Origin: Treponema sp.
GTDB lineage: Bacteria; Spirochaetota; Spirochaetia; Treponematales; Treponemataceae
NCBI GenBank assembly: GCA_003455655.1
Contig: DMQP01000139.1
Span: 1 to 8,260, forward strand
Reading direction: 5' to 3'
DNA length: 8,260 bases
Shown here in pieces: positions 6,180 to 8,260 of the stretch (positions are counted from its first letter, which is position 1; each line of letters opens with the position of its first letter). The notes below the pieces were generated by a model, which saw only the letters and a list, made by a program, of their open reading frames with translations, had not been told where the DNA came from and did not search any database. A program made the translations under genes and the position numbers.

Positions 6180-6184
6180 TCATG

Positions 6185-6946
6185 ATGGACGTCCAGTTAC
6201 AGGAATTGATCGACAAGATCAAAAAAGACGGTGTTGCCAGTGCAGAATCTTCTGCTCAGCAGATTGTCGCTGAGGCTGAAAAAAAAGCTGCGGCAATCAT
6301 CAGTGAAGCAGAAGCTAAAGCAGAAGGCATCATTAAAAATGCAAAATCAGAAACTGAGCGCATGGAAAAAGCAAGTGAAGATGCCATTACACAGGCTGGT
6401 CGTAACCTGCTTATTTCTTTCCGCGATGGAATTACCGGTGAACTGTCTGCGTTGATTCAGGAACAGACCGAAAAAGCGTATGACAAGGATTTGCTTAAAA
6501 AGCTTATTCCAGAAACCGTTAAAGCATGGGTTACAAAAAATGACGCAAGCGATGTGTCTGTTTTGCTTCCTGCAAAAGATCTTAAGGCTCTTGAGTCAAA
6601 CCTTAAGACTGCACTTAAAGCACAGATTTCAAAAGGCCTCGAAATTAAAGGAGACGCAAGTCTGTCTTCTGGTTTCAGAATTGGCTCAAAAGACGGTAGT
6701 GCATTCTACGACTTTTCTGCAGACGAAGTGGCCAATCTCTTTAGTGCATACCTTAATCCCAAAACAGCAGAACTTATGAAGAATGCAGCACAGTCTGTTC
6801 CTTCTGCTACTGCTGATTCTGTGCAGTCTGTTGCCCAAGAAGTGGTCAGCAAAGTAAAGAAAACTGCCGGTAAAGCGGTAGCTGCTGCAAAGACGGTTGC
6901 AACAAAAGCCGCTGCTGCAAAAAAAACAACAAAGGGTAAGAAATAG
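6185..6946 (+). CDS. atpE: V/A-type ATP synthase subunit E (peripheral stalk) with Lys/Ala-rich tail
   Basis: 253 residues. Subunit E forms the outer stalk that holds the catalytic head of the V/A-type ATPase against rotation. Residues 1-75 are a long charged helix with Ala-rich heptads ('AQQIVAEAEKKAAAIISEAE' at 24-43), as in the stalk helix of E. Residues about 76-198 form the globular domain, with 'LEIKGDASLSSGFRIGSKDG' (152-171) matching the conserved strand-turn region that contacts the A/B head, and 'YDFSADEVANLFSAYLNP' near its end. Residues about 200-253 are extra compared with the usual length near 200: a Ser/Ala/Val linker, then a tail with 11 Lys and no acidic residue from 222 on, resembling histone H1-like low-complexity tails. 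The gene opens the ATPase operon and its stop overlaps the next start by one base. Subunit identity is well supported by the following genes. Confidence 0.9.
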   Translation: MDVQLQELIDKIKKDGVASAESSAQQIVAEAEKKAAAIISEAEAKAEGIIKNAKSETERMEKASEDAITQAGRNLLISFRDGITGELSALIQEQTEKAYDKDLLKKLIPETVKAWVTKNDASDVSVLLPAKDLKALESNLKTALKAQISKGLEIKGDASLSSGFRIGSKDGSAFYDFSADEVANLFSAYLNPKTAELMKNAAQSVPSATADSVQSVAQEVVSKVKKTAGKAVAAAKTVATKAAAAKKTTKGKK

Positions 6947-7488
6947 TGGAACACCTCTATTATTTGGTGGCACAACTTCCCGCATTTTCTGCAACGCAGG
7001 ATCAGAAGTTGCCCATCACGAGCGCATATTTCCTGGACCTCTGCACACGCTTCATGTCACCTGAAGCTGCCAAGGCTGTCAGAGAACTTTCGCTTGAACC
7101 GCCTCTTGACGGTAAGAGCACAGGTTCTGACTTTCTTGACGCATGGTACACCAAGGAGCGGAATCTCCGTCTGGCGCTTGCCCAGATACGCGCGTTAAAG
7201 ATGAAGAAAGAAGCTAAGGACATTCCCCTTACCAGTGATGGGGAAGTCATTCAGGCAGCCCGTACTGCAACTGGAATGGACAGTCCGTTGAGTGCCGAAC
7301 AGTTTTTGAATGAATATCGCATTGGTGTTCTTGATAAAATTGCTCCTCTTGACCAGTTTTCTGTTGATGCCGTTTACAATTACGGTTTGCGCCTGATGCT
7401 TGCTGAACGTATGAAGAAATTCAATCGTGACGAAGGACTGGCTTCTTATCATACAATTTATGAAGAGATTCTTGGAGAAACGAAATGA
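6946..7488 (+). CDS. DUF2764 family protein of the V/A-type ATPase operon
   Basis: 180 residues, starting at a GTG that shares its G with the last base of the atpE stop (TAGTG); AAAGGG (6931-6936) is 9 bases upstream. The N-terminus 'EHLYYLVAQLPAF' and the helical segment 'WYTKERNLRLALAQIR' (67-82) fit DUF2764, a family encoded between subunits E and A in the ATPase operons of treponemes, chlamydiae and Bacteroidetes. The protein is mostly helical and soluble, without signal or membrane segment. Because these operons lack an obvious gene for subunit C (the d-type rotor-coupling subunit), this protein may fill that place; this is inference from position and helical content. The next gene begins in its last codons (ATGA overlap), which suggests production in a fixed ratio with subunit A. 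Confidence 0.85.
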   Translation: MEHLYYLVAQLPAFSATQDQKLPITSAYFLDLCTRFMSPEAAKAVRELSLEPPLDGKSTGSDFLDAWYTKERNLRLALAQIRALKMKKEAKDIPLTSDGEVIQAARTATGMDSPLSAEQFLNEYRIGVLDKIAPLDQFSVDAVYNYGLRLMLAERMKKFNRDEGLASYHTIYEEILGETK

Positions 7489-8260
7489 CTGATACGAAAG
7501 GAAAAGTGGTTGCCGTAAATGGTAACATGGTTTCCGTTGAATTCACCGGTTCCGTTGCATTGAACGAAGTCGGTTATGTCAAAGTTGACGGACAAAGCCT
7601 TAAAGGCGAGGTTATCCGTATTCGCGGCAATACATGCCAGATGCAGATTTATGAAATGACCAAAGGTATTTCTACAGACTGTTCTGTAGAGTTTACTGGC
7701 GATCTTTTGAGCGTAGAAGTAGGTCCTGGACTTTTGGGCCAAGTGTACGACGGTTTGCAGAACCCACTTCCACTGCTCGCAGAACACTCAGGATACTTCC
7801 TTGAGCGTGGTGTATATCTTCCAGCACTTGATGCAAAGAAAAAATGGGACTTCACTCCTGTTGCAAAAGAAGGCGACAAAGTATGTGCAGGTGACTGCAT
7901 TGGTACTGTTCCTGAAGGACCTTTTACTCACAAGATTCAAGTGCCTTACACATTCTTGGGAACATATACCGTTAAGAGCCTTGTAAAAAAAGGTAGCTAC
8001 ACCATTCACGAAACCGTTGCTGTTTTGGTTGATGCAAAGGGTAAGAGCCATGATGTGTGCATGAGCTTTAAATGGCCTGTTAAGCGTGCTGTTGACTGCT
8101 ATGCTGAACGCCTTAAGCCCAGTGACCCTATGGTAACAAAGGTTCGCCTTATCGACACCTTCTTCCCTGTTGCAAAGGGTGGTACTTATTGTATTCCTGG
8201 TCCTTTCGGTGCAGGTAAGACTGTTCTTCAGCATACAACAAGCCGTAACGCAGACGTTGA
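7485..8260 (+). CDS. atpA: V/A-type ATP synthase catalytic subunit A (3' truncated)
   Basis: The first 258 residues are present; the frame is open at the window edge, and the full protein should be near 590 residues. Subunit A carries the catalytic nucleotide sites of the head. Residues 1-75 form the beta-barrel domain (GKVVAVNGNMVSVEFTGSV at 6-24; GEVIRIRGNTCQMQIYEMT at 41-59). 'SVEVGPGLLGQVYDGLQNPL' (76-95) is the conserved entry to the nucleotide domain. Residues about 110-195 are the non-homologous bulge that separates V/A-type A subunits from F-type beta subunits. 'FPVAKGGTYCIPGPFGAGKT' (227-246) contains the Walker A motif GPFGAGKT (239-246; Lys245). GGAGA (7474-7478) lies 6 bases before the ATG, which overlaps the preceding TGA as ATGA. 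Whether the complex makes ATP or pumps H+ or Na+ cannot be told here, because the rotor genes are outside the window. Confidence 0.96.
   Translation, partial: MTDTKGKVVAVNGNMVSVEFTGSVALNEVGYVKVDGQSLKGEVIRIRGNTCQMQIYEMTKGISTDCSVEFTGDLLSVEVGPGLLGQVYDGLQNPLPLLAEHSGYFLERGVYLPALDAKKKWDFTPVAKEGDKVCAGDCIGTVPEGPFTHKIQVPYTFLGTYTVKSLVKKGSYTIHETVAVLVDAKGKSHDVCMSFKWPVKRAVDCYAERLKPSDPMVTKVRLIDTFFPVAKGGTYCIPGPFGAGKTVLQHTTSRNADV

Noticed and set aside
6919..6926. A run of eight A in the atpE tail, a possible slippage or frameshift site.
   Set aside because: The -1 frame stops after four codons at 6937-6939 and no stimulatory structure was seen, so the effect would be trivial; the run is explained by Lys codons.
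7788..8234. A 148-codon open frame on the minus strand, opposite atpA.
   Set aside because: atpA in this stretch is a clear catalytic subunit with a Walker A motif; the antisense product has no recognisable features.

Overview
All genes lie on the + strand. The protein types and gene order point to a host-associated Treponema or a close relative (Spirochaetota). The evidence is a FlhG / sigma-28 / FapA motility cluster like the one known in treponemes, next to a V/A-type ATPase operon that starts with subunit E, a DUF2764 protein and subunit A, an order shared by treponemes and chlamydiae. The species cannot be fixed from this window.

Left part (1-4961), flagellar regulatory and assembly cluster. 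It begins with the C-terminal end of an FlhG/MinD-type ATPase. After a 61-base gap with a good sigma-70-type promoter come five closely packed genes: a two-helix membrane protein with a long disordered acidic tail, the flagellar sigma factor FliA (sigma-28/WhiG type), a 657-residue FapA-family protein with a Jag-N-like N-terminus, a small Gln-rich protein whose start overlaps the end of fapA by 20 bases, and a bitopic membrane protein with a coiled coil and a C-terminal helix-turn-helix-like segment. The order FlhG - sigma factor - FapA - single-pass coiled-coil protein recalls the end of the Firmicutes fla/che operon, where SwrB follows sigD. This is the most interesting part of the window, because three of the five genes have no assigned function.

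Middle (4962-6108). A 97-base intergenic stretch carries a promoter whose -10 element lies inside a perfect 13-base palindrome. The promoter sits so close to the best start codon of the next gene, galactose mutarotase (galM), that the mRNA is predicted to be leaderless or nearly so. GalM has all the expected catalytic residues and probably stands alone.

Right part (6109-8260), V/A-type ATPase operon. A 76-base gap with an imperfect hairpin precedes atpE (stator subunit E, with an unusual Lys/Ala-rich tail). A DUF2764 gene follows (GTG start, one-base overlap), then atpA (ATGA overlap), cut by the window edge just after its Walker A motif. Translation of the three genes looks coupled. The other ATPase subunits should follow downstream.

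No RNA genes, mobile elements, CRISPR arrays or clear intrinsic terminators were seen. No gap between genes exceeds 100 bases.
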